A stretch of DNA of 64,000 nt from Acridotheres tristis. Lineage: Eukaryota; Chordata; Aves; Passeriformes; Sturnidae. This document shows, in pieces, positions 22,741 through 37,168 of this stretch. The translations under genes and the position numbers were made by a program. The notes under the pieces are model-generated. The model was not told where the DNA came from, did not search any database, and saw only the letters and a program-made list of their open reading frames with translations. Each line of letters opens with the position of its first letter. The first letter of the stretch is position 1. The DNA is taken from positions 52,317,154 to 52,381,153 of the forward strand of contig CM072887.1 in NCBI GenBank assembly GCA_037013685.1, written 5' to 3'.

Positions 22741-23845
22741 AAGACTCAGAGCTATTTGGAGATGTCTCTTCCAGCAAGAACAGGAGCGGAAGTAGCAGAA
22801 GTGTCCCCTCTGGAAAACAAAGAAGACTCAAACTGAGCAAGCTACTGACTGAGTGCACCAAACCTGGGAATGCCAGTTAACATCCAAGAGCAAGGGAATT
22901 CAAACCAGTTTATACTGTACTTTTCAGCATGTTTGTTATAGTTGATTCATGAGAAAATGAACCCTCCAAGATAAGTTGGATTCAACTGGAAAAAAAGACT
23001 TTTTTCAAAGACTTAGAGAAGAAACTAATCTTGATTAGTAAATATATTAATATAATCCCAGTAAACTCCTGTCCCATCCTGCATTTCAAGAAGAATTTTA
23101 TTAAATTTCCCTAGGAAACAAGAACAGTACTTCCAGTGACTTGCCCTATTAGGAATATATATAGCCATCAAGTCAATCATAACATATCTCTTGCTGAGCC
23201 TGAGGGTAAAGCATATAGTGCACTCTTCAAAAATGAAGGACATATTTGAATTTGCAACAGAAAAAGTGTCTAAATCATTTTTATATGTCTGAAGGGTAAG
23301 TTTGAAACCAAATATGCAAGTAGGGACCTATGAGCTCCACCGCAGAGCATCAGAAGAGATCTCTAAAAAGTTCACTGTTTTCTGAGTATTAACTTTTAAA
23401 AATCTGATCCCACAATAATGAATCTGATCATGCATATAAAAGTCTCTACTACATTTGTTTATCAATTGAAATAGTAAGTGGAAAAGCTAGAAAATAGTGA
23501 GACACCCAGTCAGTCCTACGCAAATGTTTTCAGCTAAGAAAGTGTATGGGCAGGACTAATTTTGTGTGTTCCAGTCATTTCTGTGCCTCTTCTACCAGGA
23601 GAAGCAATGTGACATTTTCCACACTGCAGTAATCTCATAAAGTGTGGGTGTAAACTAGAAAGAGTAATGTCTTACTCAAGTGTTGTATTTACAGAATTGA
23701 AGATATGTAAAACTGCAGAAGTAAAAAAAAGTGCTATCAGTGAACTGCCCTTTGTTACTCAGTTACCAGATTTTCTTATTACTTGCACAAAGTCCAGTTA
23801 GTAAGTTGTCAGATTTAATAAAATCTTTTTAAGACTTGTCTTTTG
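22741..23845 (+). other. TMEM242: TMEM242 3' UTR
   Basis: The transcript is expected to continue from the TGA to shortly after the AATAAA at 23817, about 1.1 kb. The sequence is AT-rich and has no further open frame of note. The exact cleavage site is inferred from the signal and the downstream GT-rich stretch. Confidence 0.7.
23817..23822 (+). terminator. Polyadenylation signal (probable main site)
   Basis: A canonical AATAAA is followed within 15-30 bp by a T/GT-rich stretch (CTTGTCTTTTGTGGTTT), the expected arrangement for cleavage near 23835-23845. Confidence 0.7.
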
Positions 23846-24020
23846 TGGTTTAAATCTTTATGTTCCTAGGAAAGAATATAAAAAAAGTTTTAAATGTTGG
23901 ATGAATAATAGAGAAGTGTATTTTTCCTATGAAACATGACACTAAAATAATACCTTTAAAACAATTGAAGTGTAATAGTTGACGTCTTTTCCAGAGCTTG
24001 ATGCTTGTAATTCAATATTA

Positions 24021-24026
24021 AATAAA
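24021..24026 (+). terminator. Alternative downstream poly(A) signal
   Basis: A second AATAAA is followed by TTGTGGTG, a plausible GT-rich downstream element. Use would lengthen the 3' UTR by about 200 bp. Confidence 0.45.
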
Positions 24027-24208
24027 TTGTGGTGAATACTGCCATCATACACACATGAAAAATGGTACTATTTTAGCAATTTTTTTAGTTTCATGTGAGT
24101 AGTGATACTTGTTTTTCCTACATTTAAGCATATTAGTGCTACTTACCAAGTTTAACCAGCTACCAGGTAGCTGTGTCGTTATGGCTGGTCAAATACTCAA
24201 GTGGACTA

Positions 24209-24214
24209 AATAAA
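24209..24214 (+). terminator. Third AATAAA hexamer
   Basis: The hexamer lies about 190 bp past the second signal. The downstream sequence is less clearly GT-rich, so it may be chance. Confidence 0.25.
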
Positions 24215-26946
24215 TGCAAGTTGCATGATTTCTCTAAGGTGGAATTTGGGTCGTCTTTATCTGGGTTAAGTAACTCACCTAAATTGGTCTTTCAAAGTGC
24301 CTTGCACTTTTCTCTACTTGTTCAGTAGAGAACGATTGGCCAGAGGGTGGCTTGCCCTGTACGGAAGTGGATGGCTGTCCCTGGAATTGTACATGGCATC
24401 AGATCTGTCCTGCCTGCTCGCTGCCTTTGGAGAGAGCTCTGCTACCCTTGTTTACCCCCATCAGCACAGTGACTGCACATGGACACAGTTCAGGAGAAAC
24501 TCAGAAGGAAAATGAGTGCTATATAGAGCACTGTAGAGCTCTGAGGGTTAGGTAGGTGGTGAGTCTTGGCACGAGAGAACTGTCCCTTCTGGAAATGGTT
24601 AGCCATTGCATTAATGTAACTATTATAAAAAAAAAGAAATTTCCTTAGGACAGATCAGACAAATTAAATATGAGGGTACCCAGTAACAAGGACATACCAG
24701 ATGATGCTCTTCAAAAAATGCTAAATGTGAAATAGACAAATCATTAAAATAGAATTACAGGGAAAGTACAGAGTGATGAAACAAATCCATGTTGAGGTAT
24801 AAGGCTGAACATTAAACGTTTCAAAGTGAGAGGAATTTGTAGATCATCATATTCCAAACTATTCTATGCTTTTGGCTGGAAATAGATCTTCTCTAGATAA
24901 GGGTTTGTGTAGAAGTGTGCAAACATAAATCAAGTCTCAGTTGACATGAAAATCACAGGAGATCTTGGATATTTTTTACTGCACTGTTCAGCTCTCTTCA
25001 CTTGGTGAATATTCTGCTGGTTTTGTGATGGGTCATTTTTTCTTTCTATGAAACTATTCAGCAGAATTATTGGAACCCACAACAAAACATTGAACAAATA
25101 GGGGGAAGAGGACTTAGTATACCAATAGGAGTTAGATACCACAGTGTATGTAGTTATTGAAACTGAGCGAATAAAATTATGCAAAAAACAACAGACAATA
25201 GACATTTAGAAAACCTAACAATTTTCAAAAGTTAAATACTAGAACTAGATACTGGTGCAAAAAAAGTTAGTGGGTCAGTGACCCCCTAATTGCTTTCTTT
25301 TGTTTAAAAATGACTTACTATCCTCTTTCAAGGGAGTGTAGGAACAAAACAGAAGTTTATGTTCATCATCTTTTCCTATGCAAAAAGTTACACTGACGTA
25401 AGGTGATGTTTGCAACACTGATACTAAAGTGGATAATGCAGGATGGCCACAGTGAGTTCAAATTATTTCGAGTTACTCTTCAGCGGGTCTCTGTTTCATT
25501 TCTGCTGATTTTTCTCAACTTTCTGGTCACATTTAGTTATAGGAGGGCATGTATATTTCTAAAATTAGCCTGTAGGCTAATGCTTAATAATCCATGAGCC
25601 ACCTTCATTCTCCCGTGTTGCTTAGAAGCAAAAAGAAAAAGGAAAACAAACAGTGATGAGAAAAGATCAGCAGCCCTGCCGTGATCGTGATTACAGAGGG
25701 AGCCCCCACAGTACCACCAGCCCCAAAGTCACTAACAGTGTATTTGCCCTAGAAGGTAGCAAATTAAAACAAACTGGGAATGTTTGTTTAAATTGGTCCA
25801 CTGCCCACTGGCAAAAAAATCTCAGGGGCTTTTGCTGTGATTTTTGTCACCTACGGCATCTGCTGACTTAAACCAGTTCCTATGAGCTCATTGTTTTAGA
25901 AAATTCAGGTCACCTAACAGGCACGGAGAACGGAGTAGCCTTCAATATTTAGGCTGTCAGTCAAACCTCTCCAGAGAGTTACATGCCTGAAATGCAATTA
26001 AGGATGAAGAGCTGAATCAACACTGCGAGAATCTGGGCTGGTGGTTGTGGAATTTCTAGATGTTTCAAACCTGATAGGCCAGAAAACAATCCCATCTGGG
26101 CAAATGGCCTATTTTTGCAATTGGGATTAGGCTGACAGAAGTTTTCTGTAATTTGTCTATTTCTTTCATAGTGTGGACATATTGTTAAATTAGTTAATGG
26201 GAAGAAAAAATGTTTAACAGCTAATGTGATCTTTTATATGGCATGCACATATTGTGTGCTGAATGTCACCGGCTGTGGGAGAGAGGAAATCATAAAGAAT
26301 TTCAGCCTTGTCTTCTTTACTGTCATTATTTTGGGCAAGTATGATAAATAATCATATTTATGTTCTGGAGCATATACAGTTTAAATCAACCTATTAACCA
26401 GGAAGACATTCCTCACAGACTTTGAAAGGCACAAAAAAGACATCATCTCATCATAAGCAATCCATTTCATGGGTGCTGAGCACTAAAAACTTAGAATAGA
26501 GTGAACATGATAAGTTATTTTTCCTTTCACATTTAAATAAAGCTATTTGCAGAGACTTTATTCAGGCATATTTGCGGGCTTATCCTGAGGTTCTGGAAAG
26601 GAACAAATCAGATTTTGTAGTCTGTTACACAGTTTAAGAAATTTTTAATCCTCTATGTCTCATAATCATCAATTTTATTTAATTGGACACATGTTTCTAT
26701 GAAAGACTTTTTACTATTAATTGGAGCTTCAAGAGAATCAGTTCGGTTATTCATCAGCCTGGATCCTGCTCTCCTTCCAACCTGAGGTGTTACTGTGATC
26801 ATCAGCAGAGCAGGGAGGAGGCAGCTGGCAATGAGCGTTTGGGTGTGGGTGCAGTTCTTGCCCTATGGCTGCTGGCCCTCGCTCTGGCTCACCTGTGCTC
26901 TGCCGGCACAGAGGCACAAGCCTGTCCTGTCCCGAGGAGGTGCAGC

Positions 26947-27024
26947 ACTCACTCACTCACTCACTCACTCACTCACTCACTCACTCACTCACTCACTCAC
27001 TCACTCACTCACTCACTCACTCAC
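26947..27024. repeat. (ACTC)n tetranucleotide microsatellite
   Basis: About 19.5 perfect copies of ACTC, ending with an imperfect TTACTC. Because 4 is not a multiple of 3, all three + frames translate it as the same Thr-His-Ser-Leu cycle, producing three overlapping open frames (26683-27162, 26795-27040, 26865-27131). These are artefacts of the repeat. Confidence 0.95.
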
Positions 27025-30000
27025 TTACTCCAGAGTTTGAGCAGTCAGTGCCAGTTGCTGTGCAGTACAGCCCACTCGGCCACAGGAAAGTTTCCCAGAC
27101 CAGAAGCTCTGTTGCCATATGTATGGTTTAGGAACGTGCAGGGACAGCATCTGCCTCATTAGCTCCTGCTGAAGCTGTTGCAGTGAATGTAAATAACACA
27201 ATAGTTATCACACTGGAGAGAAAGGAAAAACCTGAGGAGCTGCCTGACAATGTTGTGGTCAAGCTATTCACCTGAGAAAGGAAAGGGTGAAGTTCAAGAA
27301 TATCTAACATAAAGGGGGAGCAGTTTTGACTGTGGAGAGGGGTGCCTCCTGTGTCAGATATGCCCCAGTATAGCCTCCTGGGATGTACAGACCTATTTAA
27401 AATTTAATGCTTTCTGCTTTGCTCTTCCTTAAAAAAAAACCCAAAAAAACAACTCAGAATGGGAACATTTGCTTTCATGGTTGGTTGGATTTTTCCAGTA
27501 CAGAAACATTTTCTGTATCCTTCCCTAGAAGAAACATTTTCACCACAAGACTGAACTTACTTTTATTGTGCACCACTGGACTTGATTTGCATTCGTCTTT
27601 TCTGTAAGGCCTCTGGAGTCCTTGCAAGCGATAGCAACTGATTAAACTGTATAACTGATTCCTATCCTTCCCCTTAGCTGTTGGACTATGACTTAAAATT
27701 GATAAAAATGTACTGGACAGGTTATTGTTCTCTACTCTGCTTGGCTACGCAGCTTATTTATTATTTGGTACGATTTATCTCAAGAGTACTGTGGAGATGA
27801 TTTGCAGAAAGTCTGGGATTCACTCATATATCTGGGTCTGGTTCATTGCTTTCATACTCTGTTGTTCTACAGAGACATATGTAGATCCATACCAGCTCTT
27901 TATTACTTTTCCTTCTCCTTTCATTTAGGTCCTTTTTTTCTTTGAAAGTAATGAAGGAAAAAAAGACAAGTGGTTTTAGATGTGTGGATTTTAGATGCTC
28001 ACAGTAAGAGCTTTATTGATAATAGATAAAAAGACAATACTGGCAAGTACTTATTTTGCAGCCCTTTAGAGGAGCAGGATTTTCAGATTGGGCACACAGG
28101 GTTATCTACCTTTTAAAAAAAATGCCTCACTACATTATGCATTTGTATTTGTAATGTCTTTGTATGTCCTGTGGGACCATAGTGTGGTTATAGAAATCTG
28201 TTCTTATGGGTCACAAGTTTATTTTTTATGTCATTTATTAGAACACACTATGAATTTAAGAAAATTTACTGCAGCGATCGTGTTGAAAATCAGAAGCTCA
28301 CATCATGGGAACGACTTACTTAATGCCAAACACTAATCTAATATCAAGGTACATAGCAGTCAAAAACTGCTTTGCAGGCAGTGCCTTTCAATTAATGTAC
28401 TGGATTTCTATTCCCAATTCCTGTAGATGTCTGCAGAAGCATATTTCAAAATTCTCCATGTTAAAACATTTAAGTGAAAAATAAAGTGCACCTTAAAAAC
28501 TGTACTACAAATTGTGTAATAAATTCATCTGAATTTTTAGGCCAATTGCTACTGTCTATTCACAAATTATAATAACTTTGCCAGCAGGCTGACAAGCCAA
28601 AATAGAAACACTTGTTTTGAATTAAGCTGGTTTTTCCCTCTTTGTTGCTAAGTAGCATTTTTTCCCTCCAAAACTTACTGGTCTAGACTCTGCTGTCATT
28701 AAGAAAGACCAACAATGTTCTGGTTGCCAGCTTTTGCTACCAGATAGAGAATGCTGGAGAAGAGCTTTTTGAGTCCATGTTGGAATCCTGTGGCCCTTGT
28801 CTGGCCTGACCTCAAACCAGGTATAACATGGTGGGTTTTGCTAGGGTTTTCTTTTGGGTTTTGAGTTTCTTTAAAGCTGAAACTTTGAAGCTCAAAATCC
28901 TCAGAAGGAACAGAAAGAGAAACCTCATGCAAACAAATACCACTGATCTTTACAAAGCTTTGATCTCTTATGTATCTATAGTGCCTTTCATCATGAAGAA
29001 GCCCAGTAAGATTTATAAACTGCCTTCAAAGGGAAATATCTTATCCTCTGTACCACAATGTGCACACCACTGAAAACCAGTCTTCAGAGCAGATGACCTA
29101 TACCTGTGCCAACGTGCACACCTGGAGCATGATGCATATTAACCAGCAGTAGGGCAATAATTAGCAAATACAGAGGAAAAACATTATTTAGCAGGATCTG
29201 AAATGCCAGAGAAAATAGTAGAGACCTCACATTTTAATGCCATATTTATCTTAACAGAACAGACTTTGTGAAACATTTGAAACTCCTGGGTGCAACAACC
29301 CCTACTGCTGGGCATGGCTCAGCAAGTGTTTTCGTTGCACCTGTCAGCAGGTTATGCCAACCCATCTTCAGCACAGGGGCTTCTGTATCTCCCCTCAGCA
29401 TGCACTGGTACCCCACAAGGCTTTTGCACAGAAAATTTTACAGGCACATTTCTACTCTCTCTCCACATCTCTCTTGAAAGTCCTGGCCTTAGGGAAACCA
29501 GCTGAAACAGCTCTTCTCCCTCCTTTCCATTAGCCAGACTCTTTGATTAACTGAGCCTCTGACTGTCTGAAAATTGCAGGCACCCTTGAAGACTTTCAGG
29601 TAATTGCAGTGTCTACTGCGTTTCAAAGCTAAGGCTTAGGTTACTAAGCCATCTCTGTAATGTCTGATCAATGGAGTGATCAATTAGGAATGGGAAAATG
29701 AGCTACGGTGCAGCAAGTGGAATGGCTAATGACCTATCATGGAGCAGTCTTTTAATCTCTGGGTCCCGTGACTGCATACTAACCTGCTCCCCCACAAAGC
29801 TGGCAGGGTCCTGGAAAGTTGAAAATTACCATAAAAGAGAGAACAAATGGGGACTGGGTAAAAATCAATTAAAACTAGTGGTATTGTAAGGACCTAGAGT
29901 GGGCTCAGGAAAAATTCTAAGGGTTTGTTTAACGGATATGTGAGCTTGTTTGCCCTAGTAACTGTGTCTCTGTTTGATATGTATGAGGCTCTGAATATTT

Positions 30001-33000
30001 CATAACAGTGATGGCTGTGTTCACTTAAAGGCAGCTGCTTAAAAAAAATTAAAATTCCAGAAAACACTTTGTCTTTCAACTGAGCATTATGTAATGTTTC
30101 AGGCTTGATACCCATTTTCTTTGAAGGCTTTTTCTACTGATAACATCAGAAGTGTCACCCAGGAAAGATGTTTCATCTGAAAAAAAAAAAAGATTGTTGG
30201 GTCTTAAAGGTTTTGTTTTGTTTTCTTTTTTTATTCCACTGACAGATAATGAGTGTTAATGCTTCATCTGAAACAAAAAAATGATAGCTGAATTGGAAGA
30301 GTGCTGGAGAGGAGGGCACTGGGGAACACATTTGTGAGCCATCACACAAATTCTCTGAGAAGCCCAGGCAGAAATTCAGAACATCACATCTTAACAGAAC
30401 ATAATGTATACTCCAGAAAGACTAGAGTTAATGTATCCTAATGTATTCAATATTTGCCTTTGATGTAAGCTTAAGCATTATTCCATATGTTTTACTCCAT
30501 CACTATATTAATTTTCGTTGGAAACCATCACACATTAATTATCAAATATGACTAAGCTCCAGCTCACTCATTTTCCTAGGTTAATTGATGTCTGCTGTGA
30601 GACAGTTACACTGCAGAATTTTGTTTATAATAGCTGTGGCTAACATGTTAACAGTGACTCTGCCAGATTTGCCAACCATCAGGCAGAAATGCAGCTCAGC
30701 TGTCCAGCGTGGAGGCTGTATAGGAAGGGAAAGACCCGAGCCTCAGCAAAGATTCTGCAGATGCATGCACGGGGTCTTCTTTGAAACAAAACAGAATAAA
30801 TTAAAAAATTTTACAGGGAAGGAATCGACTCATTTGGACCAAAGATTTTATATATTGCATGGCAATTATCTCAAGCAAATGCTTGAATAAAGAAGGCAGA
30901 AATGTATTTAATTTTTTTCCCAGTGTTGCAGACCACTCCCTGACCTAATGCTTTACTTTGTTTTGAAGAGCTATTATGTGAATTTTCAAGAACATTTTAA
31001 ATAATAGATGTGCCATAATTACAGCCTGTGTTTCTTATGAGAGGGGGTTTTACTATTCAGATCTTGTCATTTTAAGATCAAAAGATTTCTATTTCAGAAC
31101 TCTTTTCCTTGCTGAGCTCTAGACAGACAGACTAGTTCGTGAGTTGCCAGATCTTTAGCACTTGTAAGCTCTATTGCCATTAAACTAAAGAAATGTTCCT
31201 GAAAAATCCTTTATTACACAAGCAGCTTATTGCAGTATTGCCCACGCTTCTTTAATAGAGAAGCTGACATTCTCTTTGAAATAATCTAGGGACTATCTTG
31301 TGTAAGTGGAACCAGAGTGTTTTATCATCTAAAGAAAACTATTAAAAATTTTGAACTAACAGTAGAATTTCGTGGGTTTTTTTCCTGTTTGCTTACTTAA
31401 TCATGTATGTGTGCAGTTTTTTTATAGTGTCCTGTTGGTCACCAGAGATGCCTGAGATAATTGGCAAGAATATGTCTCTATAGTCAGGGAAACAAAGGGG
31501 AAAATAATACCGAAGGTTTTCTGAAGTTGTTCTTTGCTTATTCATCATCATAAACTAACATATAACCTTCTATCACAAGCTAAAGGTTCATAAATCTAGA
31601 CTCTGTTGTATGAAAAACAACTCCTCCAGTCTGTTCCATTGTCTGTACCTACAGGTGGGGGAGGCAGAAGTGAGGAGGGAGTGTGTACACAGCTTGTATT
31701 TGGCTCTTCAAATCCAAGGCTAAATGACAAAAGCAGTCTGAGTGCAATAATGGTAAAAATCACATAAACTGCAAAAACTTCAGCCCAAATATTTTCAAGG
31801 GCAAAAATCTCTCAAGAATGATGAGCTTTTTCCTACTATGTGTCATTTCAAATGTTGTTAAGAAAACAGATTGTTTCTAGGTTTAGACTCTGACAAAAGA
31901 GAAGGTTTGGGCTAGAGTAGGGATGTATTTGTTCTACTTATGACCTGTCTCTAGTGATGTGCCAACCTTGAACATTTGCTTATTCCTATTACAACTGCTT
32001 CTAGCTTCACTTGAGGCTTTAATGGGACATTTATTTGAGAGAATACTGTTGCATGAAAAAATAGCTTGTAAGTCTCTTTTTCCTGAAGCCACGTCCTTTG
32101 CCATGCCCTCAGCTCAGCTAGCAGTATCAAGCTGAGTGACAGTTCAAGCTGAAAGATAATTTCTCCCAAAAGGATTATTTCCCAGCTGCTCTGATTCCCT
32201 GACCTAGTGCATCACAATTCCTCAGCTTGGGCTGACACAGTGTACAAGGTAGAGGATGGGGACCAGTTTGGGGCAAGCAAGCCATGATCTTGGTGAAGAT
32301 AGATCTGTGACCTTTTATTGTAAAAATCATGACCTCAACAAACAGGAAAACTCATTACAGTTACTTTCATATCAAGCTAAATTCTTCAGGTTTTTATCAC
32401 TTTTTACCAAAACTTCTGCAGTCAGTGGAATCTCACCAAAACACAGGCAAAGCTTGAACCAGTGAAATACGAAACTTTAGAGGAAGGGTAAATGATAAGA
32501 AAAGGAGAAAGGTATGAGAATGGCAGAGATTCAATAATTATTTTTTAGAAAATGTTGAAGAATAAATCTGACCAAAATATTATGTAATGAACACCAGAAT
32601 CTATTCCTGTAAGACAATGTTTGGAATCAACTCCTACTTTTTTTTATTGTCCTACTGGCCATCTGCTAGCATTATTCTACTTTCCATTTAAAAAGCCATC
32701 TCATCTTTAGCAGATGTTCAGTTTGTCTACATGTATGTTTTCTAATTCCTCTCAACTATACTAATGGTCTTTGTACTCTCAGAACTACAAGTGTTCTTAT
32801 ATTGCCTCCACAGTCACTGTAACATCCTCTTATAATTTGAATAGAAATCTTCTATTAACATCTCCCTTCTTTGAGGAAATAGCATTCAAATGCCTTCACA
32901 AAATAGCCTTTGCAGTTATCCCTAATGCTCAGTAGCTGTAAACTCCAAAGTTCCTATTCATTCTGAAATATAAAATTGAGAGCCTTAACTATCTCTTCTA

Positions 33001-36000
33001 TAGCTCTGAGTTGTCACAAAAAGAAATGATTGTCTGTTCACAAGGTAGTGAAGATTTCTGTGCAGAATATCTGTCTGGTACTACTTGCACTTGGACTGAA
33101 ATAGAGTTTTCCCATTATTTCGCATCCCATATAGAAGTCAATGTGTGTGGTTAATAGCAAAACAGGTAAGGGAAATATCATACAAGGCCATTTTGTGTCC
33201 TTCCAGCCAAATTAACATGAGAGATGTTTGGTAGGCAGAGGTACAAAAGGTCAAACATTTGTATGGCATATGTTGCAGTGCAACTTCCTGACATTCATTA
33301 GTTTTTCATGTTCTAAAAGAGTCATGTACCTGTCTTCTTTAATACATCTGTTAGCATTTTCTCTTCCCCATTTCTAAATTCACTCTTATTTTATGAAATA
33401 GTTGTACACTTAGGCTTTGTACCTGTGACTGGTAGAAGAAATCAGGGTAGAAGCAGCTGAGGATGGAAGAAAGGGATGTTTGCAGTGGGTGAGGAATGTA
33501 GACTAAGTGTAAAATGAAAATTCTTAGCAGGGCAGCAGGTGAATGTGAAAGATGATGAGACTAGGGACACTGAAGACTCACTGACATACTAAAAGGAAAG
33601 GTGTGCAAAGGTTGCTATTTCATACCAAGCTGCCTGAAACTGATATGTTTGATAGAACAGCTACACGAGTGGGAGTCAATTATAAGGTGGTACTGCAGAT
33701 TTCTGCAGTATACTGCCTCCTTGAAAGGAATATTCCTTGGGGTAAATTTGAATCCAGCCCCAGAAGCATGGTAGTCTTCCATCATTGCTGACTAACAATT
33801 AAGTTTCCTTTAAAACAGCTTGCTTCCAGCCATCTGGAGCTCTTAGCTTCCTTATCTTTGCTTTGTGCTTCTGCTTTCCCAAACAGACTTCGTTTTGATT
33901 GTCTCAGTAGCTAAAATAGCACAGCCTAAAACATAGTTGGCATATACAAGCTCTCTCTGCCCCCTTACTTGCTAGAGGGTTTCAGCCTTCCTACTTGTTT
34001 CTGGATCTGTTTTTATCTCCACTGTCACTTCCAGCAGGGGCATGGGGGTGGTGTGCAACCTGTGCAGAGCTGGGCTGAACACACTAAGAGAAGTGATGAG
34101 GAGAGCAGTTTTAGCCATGAATATCCTAATGAAACTCCTGTGCTGACCTTATACACTTCTGATTAAGCAAATATGCAAATGCAAAGCAGTTCAGAACAGA
34201 ATTAGCATTCAAAGGTTTTTAAAAAGCTACTGTGGCTACATGCAGAGTGACCTTTAGGCCTGCTCAAATCTGCCAGAATGCAGATGAGGAAAAAGAAAGA
34301 CATTATAAATACAGAAGAACTTGCAGCTACCATAAAATGTGCCACGGGAGGAAAATAATATCCAGATCAAGGTTTTATAGCTGATCTGGTTACGGGGCAA
34401 GAGATTATTCTGCATCATACATGGGGATGTTTCTTCCAGCACCTTCCAAAACCAAAGTTAGCTCCACAGTTAGTTTGATCTTAATCCTGAAGGTTTAATA
34501 CTTTAAAAAAAAGGAAAGCTGATAAATAAGGAACCAAATCTGTGTCCCAACAGTGCTGTAAAAATCCAGGAAGGAACAGGAAATTCATGGCAAGTAGGAG
34601 ACATACCTCAAGGTAACAGGAAGGTCAACACCCAGGAATCTGCGTTTCCACCAGTTGCTGATTAGGAGGTGAACATTAGGAGCAAAACTTTCAATTCCCT
34701 TTAATTAAAGAAAACTTGTGTAACGAGAAGATACTCCATTATCACTGTCAGGTGCTGTGCTGGATATAGCATAGTTCAAAACTACAGCCTGGGCTGTGGT
34801 GTTAAGATTGGGTATCCAGATCCACAGGTGCCTGAAGGTTTTTCTAAGCTTGTGCTTCTAAGAGGAGGGAAAACCACTGGAAAGAAGTGGTTAAGAAATA
34901 TTGGCCATTTACAGTGAACTGCTCCCTCTACAAATACACACTTCATTTCTAGGGACACAGCACTGGAAGAGATTCTCAAGATTCTTATTGCAAGGACCAT
35001 GTTATATTCTTCATAAATTGATGGGAGATGGGATATAGTTGCTGCTGTTCTGACTAAACCCACTGAAAATCTGTTCCAGAATGAGCTTCCCTTGTAACTG
35101 AGAAATTCTTTCTGATTTTTCAGGCTAAATATGTTCATAGCTACCTTTCACCCGTGGGGTCTTTTTTCCAGAAAGCAGTCCTTGTTTAATTGCTTCCTAA
35201 GGCCTGTGTATCAATATCTTTATTTTCTTGTTCTTAGAAAACTACTTGAAAAACTATATTAAACAATTAAACCGGAGGATACTGTAAACCATATAAGATC
35301 CTCTACCAGTATAAACTGGTTTAGCTTTCATGCTAATGTGTATGGCCTAGGAATTTAAAAGAAACTTTTCATGTGTTTTTTTTTCAGGTTATACAAGATA
35401 AAAAAATATCTGTGCTAGAACACTATGAATACATCCATAGCAACCACACTTTCGGGTAATATATTTGTCTTTTTTTTCTAAGAATTCTTTTAAAAGAAAA
35501 ACTGAACACTGAAAGAAATTAACAAACAAAAAGTTTCCCTACTGTGATCTCTTGGTCATATTCTATCTCTGGATCTTAATGTAGCATGTCTATTTCTGAT
35601 AATTTTTGCAACAATCAACTTCTTGATTTGGGAGATATTGTCAAATATATTTGTTTGCCCAGCGCATACTTGAGGTTCCAGAATGTCTTTATGCAGATGG
35701 CAGCAAAACATTATAGTACATTGCTTTATTTCCTCGTTTCTTGGAGATAAACAACAAAAATCAACATTTGCCACAGCCCAAATTACTATAAAATGTTCAC
35801 AGTAATTTGAGTTACAGCTGAAAGGTATAAACTTGTTTTATATCTTAGAAACAATCACTTAGAGTTTTTGAATCTCCTGATCCTTTGCATGAAATGATTA
35901 TTTTAGAAAGGTTCAAGAACTTGTTTTTCAATAATTTTCTAAATCGACAGTAAACAAAAATGTTAAAGATAACAAGAACCCTTAAAACCAATATAATGAA

Positions 36001-37157
36001 ACTATACGGGAAAGTAGCAACAAATCTGTTTCTAAAGAGGATAGAACACATTTCTCCTGTGTTTTAAACCCCATCAAGCTGTATTTAGAACTCAAATATT
36101 AAGAAAGCTCCATATTTTATGCCGGTTTAAAATGACAGGCTTCATATGGGCTCTGCAGCAAACACTAAAATAGCACAGGCTGGTTCAAAATCAGATCTGA
36201 GTCCCCTGAGAAAGCTGTTCTGTTCTTACCACAAAATGTGAAACTGAATTTTGTACCTTTACATGTAATAACTCTTCATGCTTTATTTCTGCCCAATAGG
36301 AGGACTACATCTTGCAGCACGAGGATAACTATGGCTGATTATCCTATGAGACCTTCTGTTTATGCAGTCTGCAAACCAGAATCAAATGTTCCTTTATGAA
36401 AACAGCCTAACACTTTAAGAAAGAAAAAAACCAAATCAACAAAGCTTTATGAGACATAATTGGGATCAAAGAAATTACTGTAATTCTGAAATACATTCTA
36501 CAAGTTTTTAAACCATCCTTTAGTATTCTGTACTAAAGGCATGATTATACATTAAATTATAGCAGATGGCATCATGTAGAAGTATCATTTGTTAATATAT
36601 TCTTCTGGGCTTAGCCATCAAGGTAGTACAAATTGGCATAAATTACACTTTCTTTTGGCTTTTTGGCATGTTGATTGCATGGCATTACGTTATTTCACAG
36701 CTCTATTCTTACCCTCTAAACTATGGCTAAAAAGTCATCTTATATAAACTAAATTCAGGAAGAGTGAAATTTTTGAACATCAGAACTACAAACCCCAGTG
36801 GCTGGCCCTAATCTTGCAGAAAAGTCCAGCCAGCTCGCTCTCCTCCCGAGCTAGACAGTCACCCTGAAAAGGACAGGTTGCCAAGAAGACAGACAAAGAG
36901 AGGGGATAGATTTCAGAGAAAAAAATGAAAGCTAGAAGTGGAGTTAGACCCAAGCAGATCGTATCCATGCAAGTAAAGAAAGATAGAGGGAAGTGAGGGC
37001 TTGGACCAGCTTCTTAGGCTGGTTCAGGGCTGAGATGAAGGCAAGAAGGGCTCTGTGCAGCATCACTGTCACGCATTAGGAGGGGTAATTGTGCCTTGCT
37101 TTGCTCTTAGAGCCTTGCAGAGAAGCCAGGGATACCTCTCAGATGTCATATTTTCCA

Positions 37158-37168
37158 GGGGGGGGGGG
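37158..37168. repeat. Poly(G) run
   Basis: Eleven consecutive G residues in a moderately GC-rich stretch. Such runs are error-prone in assemblies and its length should be treated as approximate. Confidence 0.85.

Noticed and set aside
26683..27162. A 159-residue frame with a long Thr-His-Ser-Leu repeat.
   Set aside because: It is the translation of a perfect (ACTC)n microsatellite, equally open in all three forward frames.
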